Assembly: GCA_018257865.1 (NCBI GenBank)
Contig: JAEUBA010000017.1
Span: 248,001 to 312,000 of the forward strand
Direction of reading: 5' to 3'
DNA length: 64,000 nt
Source: Stereocaulon alpinum
Lineage: Eukaryota; Ascomycota; Lecanoromycetes; Lecanorales; Stereocaulaceae
The notes beneath the pieces were generated by a model. That model had not been told where the DNA came from. It saw only the letters and a program-made list of their open reading frames with translations, and made no database searches. The stretch's first letter is position 1, and the number at the start of each line of letters is the position of its first letter. The position numbers were made by a program, and so were the translations under genes. Positions 21,925-32,025 of this stretch are shown one piece after another.

Positions 21925-24900
21925 TAATCCCCTTATTTAGTTATTTTCGTCCCGAAAGTAACTTAATAACCTAAGTATTTCTTCCTTATACTAAGGATTA
22001 AGAAACTAACGAACTCCCTTACTTATTATTATTAGTTAGTCCTAAAACTTAGGATAGCTTCCTTATCGAAACGCTCCTATTTATAGTATACTAACTTAGG
22101 TCTCTTATACTATATAGGGGAAGTATCTAACTAATACGTTAAGTATATTTATAATAGTAATAAGTATAAGCTATCTCTACTTAATATTCTTAAGTAAAAA
22201 CGGATAGAGGAATAGCGTACTAAATTATATAGTAAGGAGGATAAAGCCTTTATAAAGCTTTCTCGCCTACGGAAGTAGATTTAAAGGATTAAGGCAGACT
22301 AAGCGAAAATAGTCTAATAAAAGGTAAGGAATATTAAGTTCTTAGAGAAGGAGGAGGAAAGGGAGAAGGAAGCTACTACTTCTAAAGTCCTAAATAACCT
22401 ATTATCCTTCGATATAGGCGAGATTAACTTTTTTAGGTAGGATCTACTAACTGCGGATTTCGTTTCTAGAACTACTCCAGCTTTTTAGGGTAGTTAAGCG
22501 TAGATAGTAACTCCTATATATTCTCTAATTAGTTATAGTCTAACTACTTTATTAGATACCTCTTCTTCCCCTTAATTACCTAGTAATCTAGAATTTCTTT
22601 AATATTATACTCCTTATTATCCTAATCTAAGAGTAACGGTGCGGTCCTTAGTAGTATTTCGGGGTCTACTTTCTTAAGTAATAATATATAGAATACTAGG
22701 TACTTCCTTATTAGTTATAGGAGGTCTAGTATATAGTTTATATCCCCTTTACGTTCCTTTATAAGGAACGGTCTTAGCTTTATATAATTAAGCTTATTAC
22801 TAGGCCTATTAGTTTTAAAATTTCTGCGAAGAAGATATACCCTATCCCCTTTAGAAATATTCGGTCCTATTAAACGTTTTCGATTATAATATATCGCTAA
22901 GCGGTTACTTAGGAACTATAAGTCCTTCTATAGTTCTTAATAGATTCTTACTATTTCTTTAGTAGCGATAACTGCTTTCTATACCTTTAGTTCGATTCTC
23001 TTTAGTAATAGGGTTATACGTAGTTCGAACCTATAATTAGCTCGAAATAGTATTATACCTATTAGGTCGGATATTAATCCGTTATATACTAGCTGCGCTA
23101 CTAGTAGATAGGATACCTAATCGTCTTATTAGTAGTTAATATAGTACCGAAGATATTATTCTAGCGTTTAGTTAGTTCTCTCCGTCTAACTATCTATCTA
23201 TAGGTAAAATACTATACTTATCTTTATCTTAATTCCTATTATATCTATTAACGATCTCTAAAACTTAGAGGTGAAGAGTTTATCTCTATCTAAGATAATC
23301 TCTTTAGAAAGCCTATAGTTAGCTACTACTATTTATAAGAACGCGTACGCTAGATCTTTAGCGTCTAATACTTCCTTATATAGTACGAAGTACGCTATCT
23401 TAGTTAAACGGTCGTTAATTACTAAGATCGTATTATAGTATATACCTATTAGTTATTCCTTTAACTTTAGGAGTTTAATAATAAAATCCTACGCAATACT
23501 TTTCTACGGACTGTCTAAGATTACTAGCGATTTCAACTCTCTATAAGGCTTATATTAGGTATACTTCGTTCTAATATATATATTATATTTATTAATATAA
23601 TCCTCGATATATTTCTATATCTAGGGAAAGTAGAAGTTATAAGATATCTTCTTAAGCGTCTTCTTAATCCCCTAATATCTACTAAAGCTCTCTACTTTAT
23701 AGTAAATCCTAAAAATTTCTCCTTAAGTACCTATAGGAATATAAATCCGTTCTTAGAAGGTTAGTAGTCCTAGATCTATTTTTTCGAATAAGTTATAGCC
23801 ATTAATATCTTTATAGATTTTAGATATAACTTTATCCTTCGATAAGTCTTCTAGTATCCTTTTAGTTAAATCTTTACTATCGATAGTTATCGTTACTACT
23901 ATATATAGTCTAACTATATTAGGTCGTAATAATCTATCCTAGTAACGCGTTAGAACCGTTCTAGAACTCTGCTAAACGTTTAATATATAATTAGCTCTCC
24001 TACTAAGTACGTCTATAGTATTATTCTCGCTACCCTTAACGTATTCTATTCTAAAATTAAATATTAATAACTCTTCGTACTACTAAGCTAGACGTCTATT
24101 AAGCTCCTTAGTTAATAGGAAGAACATTAAGTTCTTATAGTCTATTAAAACCTAAACCTAGTACTTAGTCCCTTCTAGATAAACCTTCCAAACACGAAAT
24201 ATATCTATAATAGCAAGTAATTCTTTATCGTATATTAGATATCTGGTTTTAGCGTCTAGTAACTTCCTGCTATAGAAGGCTATAGGGTACTAACGATAAG
24301 TAATACCTATTTTCCCTATTTTTCCCGTATTAGGGCTATTACTTATAGATAGTTAGCTAATTACTACTCCGATTACTCCGTTAGAGGTATTAGTATAGAG
24401 ACGAATAGGCGACTCTAGGTCGAACTAATATAATATTAGACTGGAAGCGAACTGCTTCTAAAGGGTCCTAAAGGATACCTCTACTTCCTTTAACTACGTA
24501 AACGGTACTTCGTTACGGGTTAAGCTAGTAAGAGGTATAGCAGTTTTTAAATATCTATAGATAAAATTTCGATAGAAATTTATAAAACCGAGAAATAATT
24601 ATACTTCTTTCTTATTTATAGGTATAGGCTACTTAATTATACTTTTTACCTTTTCTAGGTCTATCTCTAGTCCCTAGTTAGAGATAATAAACCCCAGAAA
24701 CTTAACTCTTTTCTAGTAAAATTCGCACTTTAATAGCTTTAAGCGTAGCCCCGCTTATTTAAGTTTTCTTAATACTTTTCGTACCTACTCGACGTATTCC
24801 TTATACGTATTAGAGTATATAAGTATATTATTAATATATACTAGGACGAAGTCGTCTAAATATTCTTTTAGGATATTATTAATAAATACCTAAAACGTTA

Positions 24901-27294
24901 TAGGGGTATTCGTTAACCTGAATAGTATTATAAGGTATTCGTAGAGACCCTATCTTATATAGAAGGCTATTTTTCACTCGTCGCCTTTCTTTATTTATAT
25001 TTGGTTGAATACTCCTAGAATATTAAACTTAGTAAACTATTTCTTACCTTAGAGCTTGTCTTAAAGTTCTCCTATTAATAGTAAGGGGTAACTATTCTTT
25101 ATAGTTATATTATTAAGTACTCTATAATCTATATATAGACGTAATTCTCTACTTAGTTTAGGTATAAATAGGATAGGATATCCTATAGGTAATTAAGATT
25201 TTCGAATAAACCCCTTCCGTTTATTTTCTTTAATATACTTCGCAAGAGTAACAGCTTTATCTTATAATAGCAGGTATATTAGCTTCTTTATAGGTTTTTT
25301 ACCTAAGATTAGTCTAATCTTATAGTCCTATAGTTAGTACTTAGGAAGGGCTTTATTAATACTCTCTTCCTAGAATAGAGTTCCGAATTCCGCGTATTTA
25401 TTTAGGATTTTTGTAGTAGTAGTCTCGCTTATAAGTCTAACTTAACTCTATAATACTATAACGTTTCCTAACTTAAAATCGTCCTTTATCTCCTCCTAGG
25501 TTTATACTACTACTAAGAGAGATTTATATTCTTAGACTAGTAGAACTCTATTTAGTATACTATCTATAAATATAATATTCTAAGAACCCTATCCTATTAA
25601 TAGGTTAGCTTTCTTCAGCTATAGGATTCCTAGGGTAATATTATCGACCCCTCCTAATACTAAATTAAAGGTATACTTCTTATATCTTCGTCCTATCCTT
25701 AGGTTAAGTATTTTAGTACTTCTATCGATAGTCCCTATTATTAATCTATCGAAGTTCGTTAACGCGTATAGCTCGCGTTTTCGTATAGGTAAATCGTATT
25801 TCCTTACGAAACTTAGCTTAATTAAATCCTTACTTAATCTACTATTGATAATAACCCTTACCAGAATACTATTAACTTTTGCCTAGAACCGGAATCTAAC
25901 GTTATTATATAATTCGGCTAAGGTAACTTATTCGACCTTTTAGCTAGTTCCTCTAGGCGGCCTAATTACTAGGGAACTTCCTAGTTTTTTAAGGATAAGT
26001 ATTTTATAACTAGAGCGTATAGCTCAGCCTTATCTCTAATAAACTAGTCGATAGGAATCTTTTCCTAATATTTTGGGAGACTCTTAACTTTTCATTCTAG
26101 GGCTCGTATAGTTAATTAGACTTTATATAGAATAAGCCTCTAGTCGGGTAGTAAAATACTCCTATCCTTTAAGAACCTTAACCCTAGGGGAACTCTTTAA
26201 TAGATTATATTCCTTAGGTCTATATATTTATCCCCTTATAATACTTCCTAAATCTTTCGGGCTACTAAGGCCTTAAATACTTTAAGTCCTTCCTTTATTC
26301 CCGCTCTAGTTGTTTTCTAGAAGAATTCTGTAAATTCGATAATCAACGCTAACCTATTCCTATATTTCGCGAGGTTTTCTTTTTCCTTATAACTTATTAA
26401 TACTATTAATACTTATATTAGGAACTCTAACGTAACCTTCTTAGCGTACTTATTAGCTTTATCTAGCTTATTATAAAGATCGGTTACTTACTATTCTATA
26501 TATCCTAGTCGCTATTAGTAGGATTCTAGTAGTTCTTCTTAAGTCCTTTAGGTATCTAACCTTAAAGCCTTAATTCTGTTAAGGGTTTTATTATCTAATA
26601 AGGCTTCTCCCTCTATAAGCTCTCCTAACTCGCTTCTAGAGGATAGTTCCTAGCGGGGATTATTAACTTAATCCTTACTAAAGTATTCTTTACTATTTAC
26701 TATAGATACTTAGTATCTTAGCTTTTAAGGATACTATCCTAATCCGTCCTTATTACTAAGATATATTCGGTACGAATTATTATAGCAAGCCGTCTAACTT
26801 AAGTAATCGTACTCTTTATTAGTTAACTATACTAGTTATTCCGGCTGCTCCTATTTATTATGGCTAGGGTATATATCCCCTACTATAGCTACCTATTCTT
26901 ATTAAGGGTACTTATTCTAATAGTATCCCTTCTTATAGTATCTATAGTATTCTATATTAGATAGGTCCTTCTTCTACTTCTTTCCTTTATAAGGTTTCCT
27001 AGAGAACTTTGCTTTCGTTACTAAAACATTTTCCTTTCTCCTAAACCTAGCAACTAGACCTAAAGACTTCCGTTCTATCTTTCTTTTATACAGCCTGTTA
27101 TTAATAGAGTGGACCTTAGACACTAATTATATAAAGTTTCTAATATCGTTAGAACGGGCGAGCTTATCCTTAACCTCGTCCTTTAGTCCTTTTTAATACG
27201 CGGCGGCTTGAGCGTCTTCCGACTACTTAAGCTGACAGGCAATTCCCCTGAACTGCGCCGTATATTCCATCGCAGGGAAGTATGGTATTCAAAG
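21925..27294 (-). pseudogene. Degraded gag-pol of the Ty3/gypsy element
   Basis: Gag: near 27270-27150 the minus strand reads MEYTAQFRG, typical of the Ty3/gypsy capsid region, followed by a degraded zinc knuckle near 26940 in which Cys codons read Tyr. Pol: the reverse transcriptase active site (family form Y-x-DD) reads YINN at 24827-24838, with both Asp codons GAT changed to AAT. The following residues ILIYSNTYKEYVE and VKFLGFI match the Ty3/gypsy reverse transcriptase. Many TAG/TAA stand at expected Gln/Trp positions. RNase H and integrase regions should lie further left but were not resolved. The first part of gag appears to be missing: recognisable capsid codons start only about 25 bp from the 5' LTR. 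Confidence 0.75.
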
Positions 27295-27651
27295 TGTAAC
27301 GGGGTGGTTTAACTCCTGCGGGTAAATCACACAGTGTATTAAGCACTAGAAGGTAATAGAGATAGATAGTCGTTAAATTATCTTCAGCTAAGACTCCTCT
27401 CTATTATATAAGTTAAATATAAGGAGATAAGAAAACATTCTGCTAAAGGAAAACCCTTCCTTATATATTCACCTTAATTATACTAAGCCCTGATATAATC
27501 CGGGTGATCTAGCCCTATATCTACTATATTACTCTATAATCTACCTAATATACTCCAGATCACCTATATTACTAGGTCCTTTCCTAAGTATCCTTTACCT
27601 ACTAACCCTATCACGTGCCTTACCCGTGACCTTGCGGGGTTACCCGTAACA
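27295..27651 (-). repeat. 5' LTR (right), weakly RIP-mutated
   Basis: Starts TGTAACGGGG and ends CCCGTAACA. It keeps CACAGTG, CCGGGTGATC and CACGTG where the left LTR has TATA-type replacements. Confidence 0.9.
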
Positions 27652-28678
27652 GTAGTATAGTATAGAAGACTATAGATATATCTATTAAGCCTTAATCCTT
27701 TAATTTACGGTACTCTTCCTAAATATCTAATACTTCTTAAAAGGTCTTAGTCTCTTAGTACGGTCCTCTTACGCGTAATATAACTGCTAGTAAGCGTCTA
27801 TAATAAGAATAGTCTCCGTCCCCTAGTTAGAATAGATTATATTAAGTATAGTTTTTACCTCTACTAAATAGTTTAAATATTACTTTACTATACTAATTAC
27901 TATATAAGCTAAGACTCTAATATAAATCTATAGAATTTTGCGCGAATACGCGTTAATTATAGCGTAGATTTAGACGCTAAAGAACTCTAGCTTATAATAC
28001 GCGTTAATAAACTAGATTACGTTAGGTCCTAGTATAATATATTTTCGGCGTTTATATTATTTCTTTTTAAATCTTCGCTATATACCTTTTAGATCGACTA
28101 ATCTTATTCTATATATTAAATTATACTTAGAGATAGTAATCTTATTGCGTTAGAAGTAGGTATAAAGGTATATAAGCCTAAAGTCTATAATAGCACCTTT
28201 AGCTAGGTATTCCTATATAATACGGAGTATCTCGCTATCTTAAAACTATACTTATCTAATCTTATACCTCCGCTAGTAACCTATCTTAATCCTAATTCGC
28301 CGAAGTAATCTAAGTTATATAGGTATTCCTATATCTTCTAATTTAACTCTTATCTCTTAATCCGTTGCTAGGCGTTTATAGAAGAGGAAGGTAATTATTA
28401 TATTATAGAGTTAAGGGTCTTAATACTTATATATAATATATTTCTTCGCGCCCTAACTAGTTAGGTGTCTTTATAGTATCTTTAGACTAACTATAGGGCA
28501 GTGCTTACGTAATTTAACGAGGATATCCCCCGTAGTAGTACCCCTATTATAGGTATTAAGGATCTATTCTTAGTAGGAGTCTAAGTTAATTATAGGCGGC
28601 GCTATAAGGATAAGACGTAGGAATTTAATAGAGTACTATTAGATAAGCTATATTATATACGCTGTAGATGATTAGCTC

Positions 28679-28794
28679 GCTGGTGGTGGTGTAGTTGCTG
28701 GATTAATGAGAATTGCAAATACGGTGGATTAGGTTTTCAGAAATAAAAGTTCAAAATATTTGATGTGACTAGTTGGCTATCGCGGAACACCGTA
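28679..28794 (-). repeat. Right terminal inverted repeat of the outer element
   Basis: Inverse copy of 5003-5118 with three transitions, followed by the duplication ATGGA at 28795-28799. Confidence 0.9.
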
Positions 28795-28978
28795 ATGGAG
28801 GCCTTGGCAAGCCCTAGCCCTAGTAGACTAGTAGCAAGCATAACCTAGTGTTGCAGGCCTCATTTACCACGAATTTCACCAATATTCTAACGAGTGTGCT
28901 TCTCCTGATGGTCTCCCCCACATCAAGGCCATGCAGCGGTCAGAAATGAATATTTCTGAGCTAACAAGCCTACCATGA

Positions 28979-30414
28979 TCATTTAGGCACCGCCGCGATG
29001 ATGCTGTCGCGAAGCTCTGGAGTGTACGTGCAGATCTGCTTATTTCTTAACCCGGCCATGTCAAGCAGCATACGCCATTGTCTTTCTGTCCTTTCAATGG
29101 CGGCCAACGATGACATCAATGCTAGATCGAGTTGAGTCGCCTTCCAGTGGGCTCCTTGGATTGGTATAATCATATCGTCGATAAGAATCACAGAATCTCG
29201 ATCCATCGCTTTTATGATTTGCTGAAGAATTATCACAGCCCTTTCGTCAGCATGGTCGTGCATAACGTTGCGTAAGTAGTATGCTCGAGCGCCTGATGCC
29301 CTATTGTTAGCATGAATACATGTGGTTGCGAGAGCCGACAGACCTTTGATTGGCTGCTCCGTCATAAAGTCGTGCCCTATTAGTTCTATACCTTCGGTTG
29401 CAGGAGCTTGTGCAATCACTGGAGGCAGATCCTGGACGATAATACGACCAGGGATATGGGGAAGTTTGGTCTTCAACATTCGACTCTGGTGACCCAATAC
29501 CTCCACCTATATCGACGAAGAGTGGAGTATCTGATTTCAGATTATGGCATATTTCTTCGAACGAGAAAACATCCAAGAACCCTCTTCGCCTTCGCGGCTG
29601 GCGCCGACCCACAATCTAAAGGTTGCGAGTCGGGAGGGGTATTCAGAGAGTCAGACCCAAGGGGGCTGGTCGGTACGATGACCTCTTTGCAACGGGCTGT
29701 TGGCGCTGTCATGTGGGTTCTGGTAGTTATTTTCGGCTAGAAACTCTGGGAGGGCTTGAGAGCATGGCGACATAGCATCATAGCTGGTAACCACCAGGAT
29801 TGCAACATCAAGTAGGGAACGTTTCGCTTATGCAAAGTTGCGCTAACCAGTGGTAGATGCCAGCTTTAAGGCCAGGTATAGTCGTTGCCTTAGTAACGTT
29901 ACTGGCACTGAACTCGTTCTCTCCAGTCTCTTTGATCATCCCCATGCTTGCAAGATAGCGAAGGAGACGTCCTAAACCAAAAACGCATTAATTGATTGCA
30001 GAAATAGTCCTTAGGTAATAGACGAACCGAGGAACGCCTCATTACTTTTAGTCTGCCTAACAAGCTCCTGAGTGCTGAGTGACGACCTATCCTTTTCGGC
30101 CAAAGCTTCGAACAGATTGATATCACTGGCAATGCGAGCAGCAGCAAGCTGGAAATACTATACAGTTACCAGGTCTGTCAGTAAGCCTATTCGTTGAAGA
30201 AGTCGTCCAAAGAGCGACCTACACAATAGCCAATACGTTGAATGGTGTCTCCAGGTGTCTCAAGAGCATTAACCAATTCCCGAGCAGCTTCCATTAAGCT
30301 TTTGCGTTCAGATTCCTCAACGCCAATGTGATCTTTGAGAGCTCTCAGTTGCGCAATGAGACCAGAGGCGTCTGGGGTCAAGTCCATATTTGGTGCTATG
30401 ACGAAGGAACTCAA
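28979..30414 (-). pseudogene. O-methyltransferase (SAM-dependent, fungal type), decayed
   Basis: Four exons can be traced: 30414-30223, 30148-30028, 29971-29848 and 29783-28979. Introns have GTAGGT, GTTCGT and GTTAGC donors and keep frame. Exons 1-3 carry the dimerisation region (LAAARIASDINLFEALAEKD). Exon 4 holds the SAM-binding VDIGGGIG, VQDLPPVI, YYLRNVMHDH, the DSVILIDD strand and ERTERQW, as in plant/fungal class O-methyltransferases that methylate phenolic secondary metabolites. Exon 4 is broken. TGA at 29653-29651 stands where Trp is expected. A frameshift lies near 29575-29600. One extra G in a GGG run at 29493-29495 shifts frame exactly after the glycine motif. The 3' half after the shift is intact to a normal stop. 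A non-functional copy, assuming the assembly is right. Confidence 0.75.
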
Positions 30415-32025
30415 ACCTAGTCGAGCTCAAGATGAGATTGTAATGATATAATATTGAAGCACTGAGAAGATCAGAATTGGGACTCGGTGCTGTCGTTCGA
30501 CAGTTGGAGAGATCGCAATGTGGAATTAGATGAAAGAACAGGCAGGGAGGTGAAGAGGAGAAAGGGAGATGGCATAGAGATCGTAATCTTGGCATGCAAG
30601 AACCCTTGGGGTCGAGTGGGGTCCCAACTTGCATTAATCTAGGTCTAGAAAATACTATGAAGCCGAATGCTGTGCACGGATACGGCAAAGCTGTCCCTTC
30701 CATGCACTAGTAGAATCCAGATAAAGAGGATGTTGCTTGACCATATTCCGGATAATGATATAGTTGGAACCGGAAGCGAAAATAGGTCTCGGGGATGCTT
30801 CACGAAGGCAACGGCTGGGAGCAGCAACGTTCCGCCGTGGAATAGTGAGGATGGAAATCCATTGGTTGAGCTGGGTCATATCAACGTCAAGACGCAAATT
30901 GAGACGGAATACGAGCCGCAAGACATTAAAGATGATCCAGGGCAAGGTTCGAGGAGGGATCAGAGGCCGTTGTTTAGGAGAGACAAGGATCGCAGGGATG
31001 ACACTTCGCTTGATTTGGGTAGGAGAAGGGATGGTGATGAGGACATGGTCTGAGATGGTGGAAATTGTGGTGTGCAAAAGAAGGCTGATTGATACCTTAG
31101 TGGGGATGCCACTAGCATTTTTGCCAAGCTTTTGTTCTTTCAATTAGCAATTGAGCAAGGGTCCGCATAAGAAACAAAGATCGATGCACGTACAATTGCA
31201 CAACATCCAGGAAGTATTGTGCTATACGCTAGTGTGGTGGTTCACACCTTCTAAGTAAGACACGGACATCTATACCGTGTTAGTAACTGTGCGACAGATG
31301 ATGATCAATTGCGGCTCATCGATCCTTGATATATCTGACTCCGAGTTCATCTCCGCGGCTTGGAAACGGCACACCAAGCTAGAAGTTATAAATACTTTCA
31401 TAACGAGCTCCCAGAAACTAGTCTTTATTGGAGAGTCTGTCCCGTTGACAGGTTTCAAGCAAGCCTCTTGGAGCCGTCAGCATAGACTTGCGCCTTGTCG
31501 CCTCCAGTATATATATCATATACCTCATGGACGCATCTCTTGTTATTTCCTGGATGTCCTCATAACCATGTTGTCCACCACCATCGGTACAGTGCCGACA
31601 CTATATCCTAAACACATACTGAACGAATCCCTTCGTGACACGCGTCTTCCAACAACACCTCACAACCTACTCATACACACACCAAGAAAACATGTGTTCG
31701 AGAAGCGGGGGAACACTCGATGTAAGCTTTGCATTGAAATATGTGTTACTCATTGGAAGTGTTTATCACGTCTGCCTCTCCTTCTTTCAGCGATCATCCT
31801 CCCTCACACAGCATCCTTCATCTCTTCTGACAACCCAACCAGGGAGAAAGAATCTTCCTTACTCAGACTCTATCTTCGAACACTCAAGTTTCTTACGTCC
31901 ATCTTAGAACCTAGTACTTACCCTCTCGTGGCATTCATCGACATTGGGGGTGGTGCATATCTGCGAAGTCCGCTATCGATTGTCCTTCCCTTTCTCAACA
32001 TCCATCCGCTGACCAAGCCCTCAAC
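30415..32025. other. Intergenic region with one doubtful small reading frame
   Basis: Between the methyltransferase remnant and the second coiled-coil gene. It contains the possible reading frame at 30667-31053. The last 400 bases are C/A- and CT-rich (ACAACACCTCACAACC), looking like promoter and 5' leader of the gene at 32026. Confidence 0.4.
30667..31053 (+). CDS. Possible small hypothetical protein
   Basis: An uninterrupted frame of 128 codons; an internal Met at codon 22 (MLLDHIPDND) is another start. The product is hydrophilic, with NVKTQIETEYEPQD followed by a charged, Arg/Asp-rich tail. Composition is more protein-like than the overlapping minus-strand frame, but no family is recognised and no splice signals support it. 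Could be a fragment of a larger gene. Confidence 0.3.
   Translation: MLCTDTAKLSLPCTSRIQIKRMLLDHIPDNDIVGTGSENRSRGCFTKATAGSSNVPPWNSEDGNPLVELGHINVKTQIETEYEPQDIKDDPGQGSRRDQRPLFRRDKDRRDDTSLDLGRRRDGDEDMV

Larger units (their letters stand above)
21568..27651 (-). mobile_element. Ty3/gypsy LTR retrotransposon, 6084 bp, RIP-degraded
   Basis: Two 357-bp LTRs (21568-21924 and 27295-27651) and a GTAGT duplication define a complete insertion. Coding order on the minus strand is gag then pol, so the right LTR is the 5' LTR. A purine-rich AAATAAGGGGATTA lies just inside the left (3') LTR as a polypurine tract. No clear tRNA primer-binding site is seen beside the 5' LTR. It interrupts the integrase-like transposase of the outer element. 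Confidence 0.9.
20870..28660 (-). pseudogene. Integrase-fold (Ginger-like) transposase of the outer element, split by a retrotransposon
   Basis: The N-terminal part lies at 28660-27657 and the C-terminal part at 21562-20870; the Ty3/gypsy element sits between them. The first codons lie within ~25 bp of the right TIR; no ATG remains (ATA is seen). The N-terminal third has a helix-turn-helix-like region. Then comes a retroviral-integrase-type core: GPNVI followed by the first catalytic position (28003-28005), NAYSRK-like segment (27952-27954), SNQGTET (27826-27828) and RIKA followed by two stops where WW is expected (27691-27693). In the family these positions are Asp, Asp and Glu (ID-Y-KL, SD-GTET, N-RIE-WW). 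Here they read AAC, AAC and AAG, all explained by G-to-A changes. Spacing is about 59 and 45 codons. The protein would cut and join the TIRs. The C-terminal part has no recognised domain. Confidence 0.75.
5003..28794. mobile_element. 23.8-kb RIP-degraded TIR transposon (Ginger-like) with nested elements
   Basis: The ends are mirror images: the left starts TACGGTGTTCCGCG and the right ends CGCGGAACACCGTA. The TIRs are 116 bp with only three visible mismatches, and the element is flanked by ATGGA on both sides. Its own transposase is the integrase-like pseudogene on the minus strand beside the right TIR. Five-base duplications and an integrase-derived DDE protein fit Ginger (GIN) DNA transposons; the family name is inference. 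Removing the nested Tc1-like element (~4.7 kb) and the Ty3/gypsy element (~6.1 kb) leaves about 13 kb, which also includes a Helitron helicase of unresolved borders. The interior is AT-rich, almost without CpA/TpG and riddled with TAA/TAG, the mark of RIP. The TIRs themselves keep normal CpA/TpG. Confidence 0.85.

Noticed and set aside
5003..28794. AT-rich 24-kb block as a regional centromere or AT isochore
   Set aside because: Discrete TIRs, LTRs and target duplications explain it as nested transposons. Centromere function cannot be judged from sequence.
30655..31143. 162-codon minus-strand frame
   Set aside because: Antisense to a frame with more protein-like composition, and its own composition (Ile, Leu, Ser, Pro) looks like a shadow.
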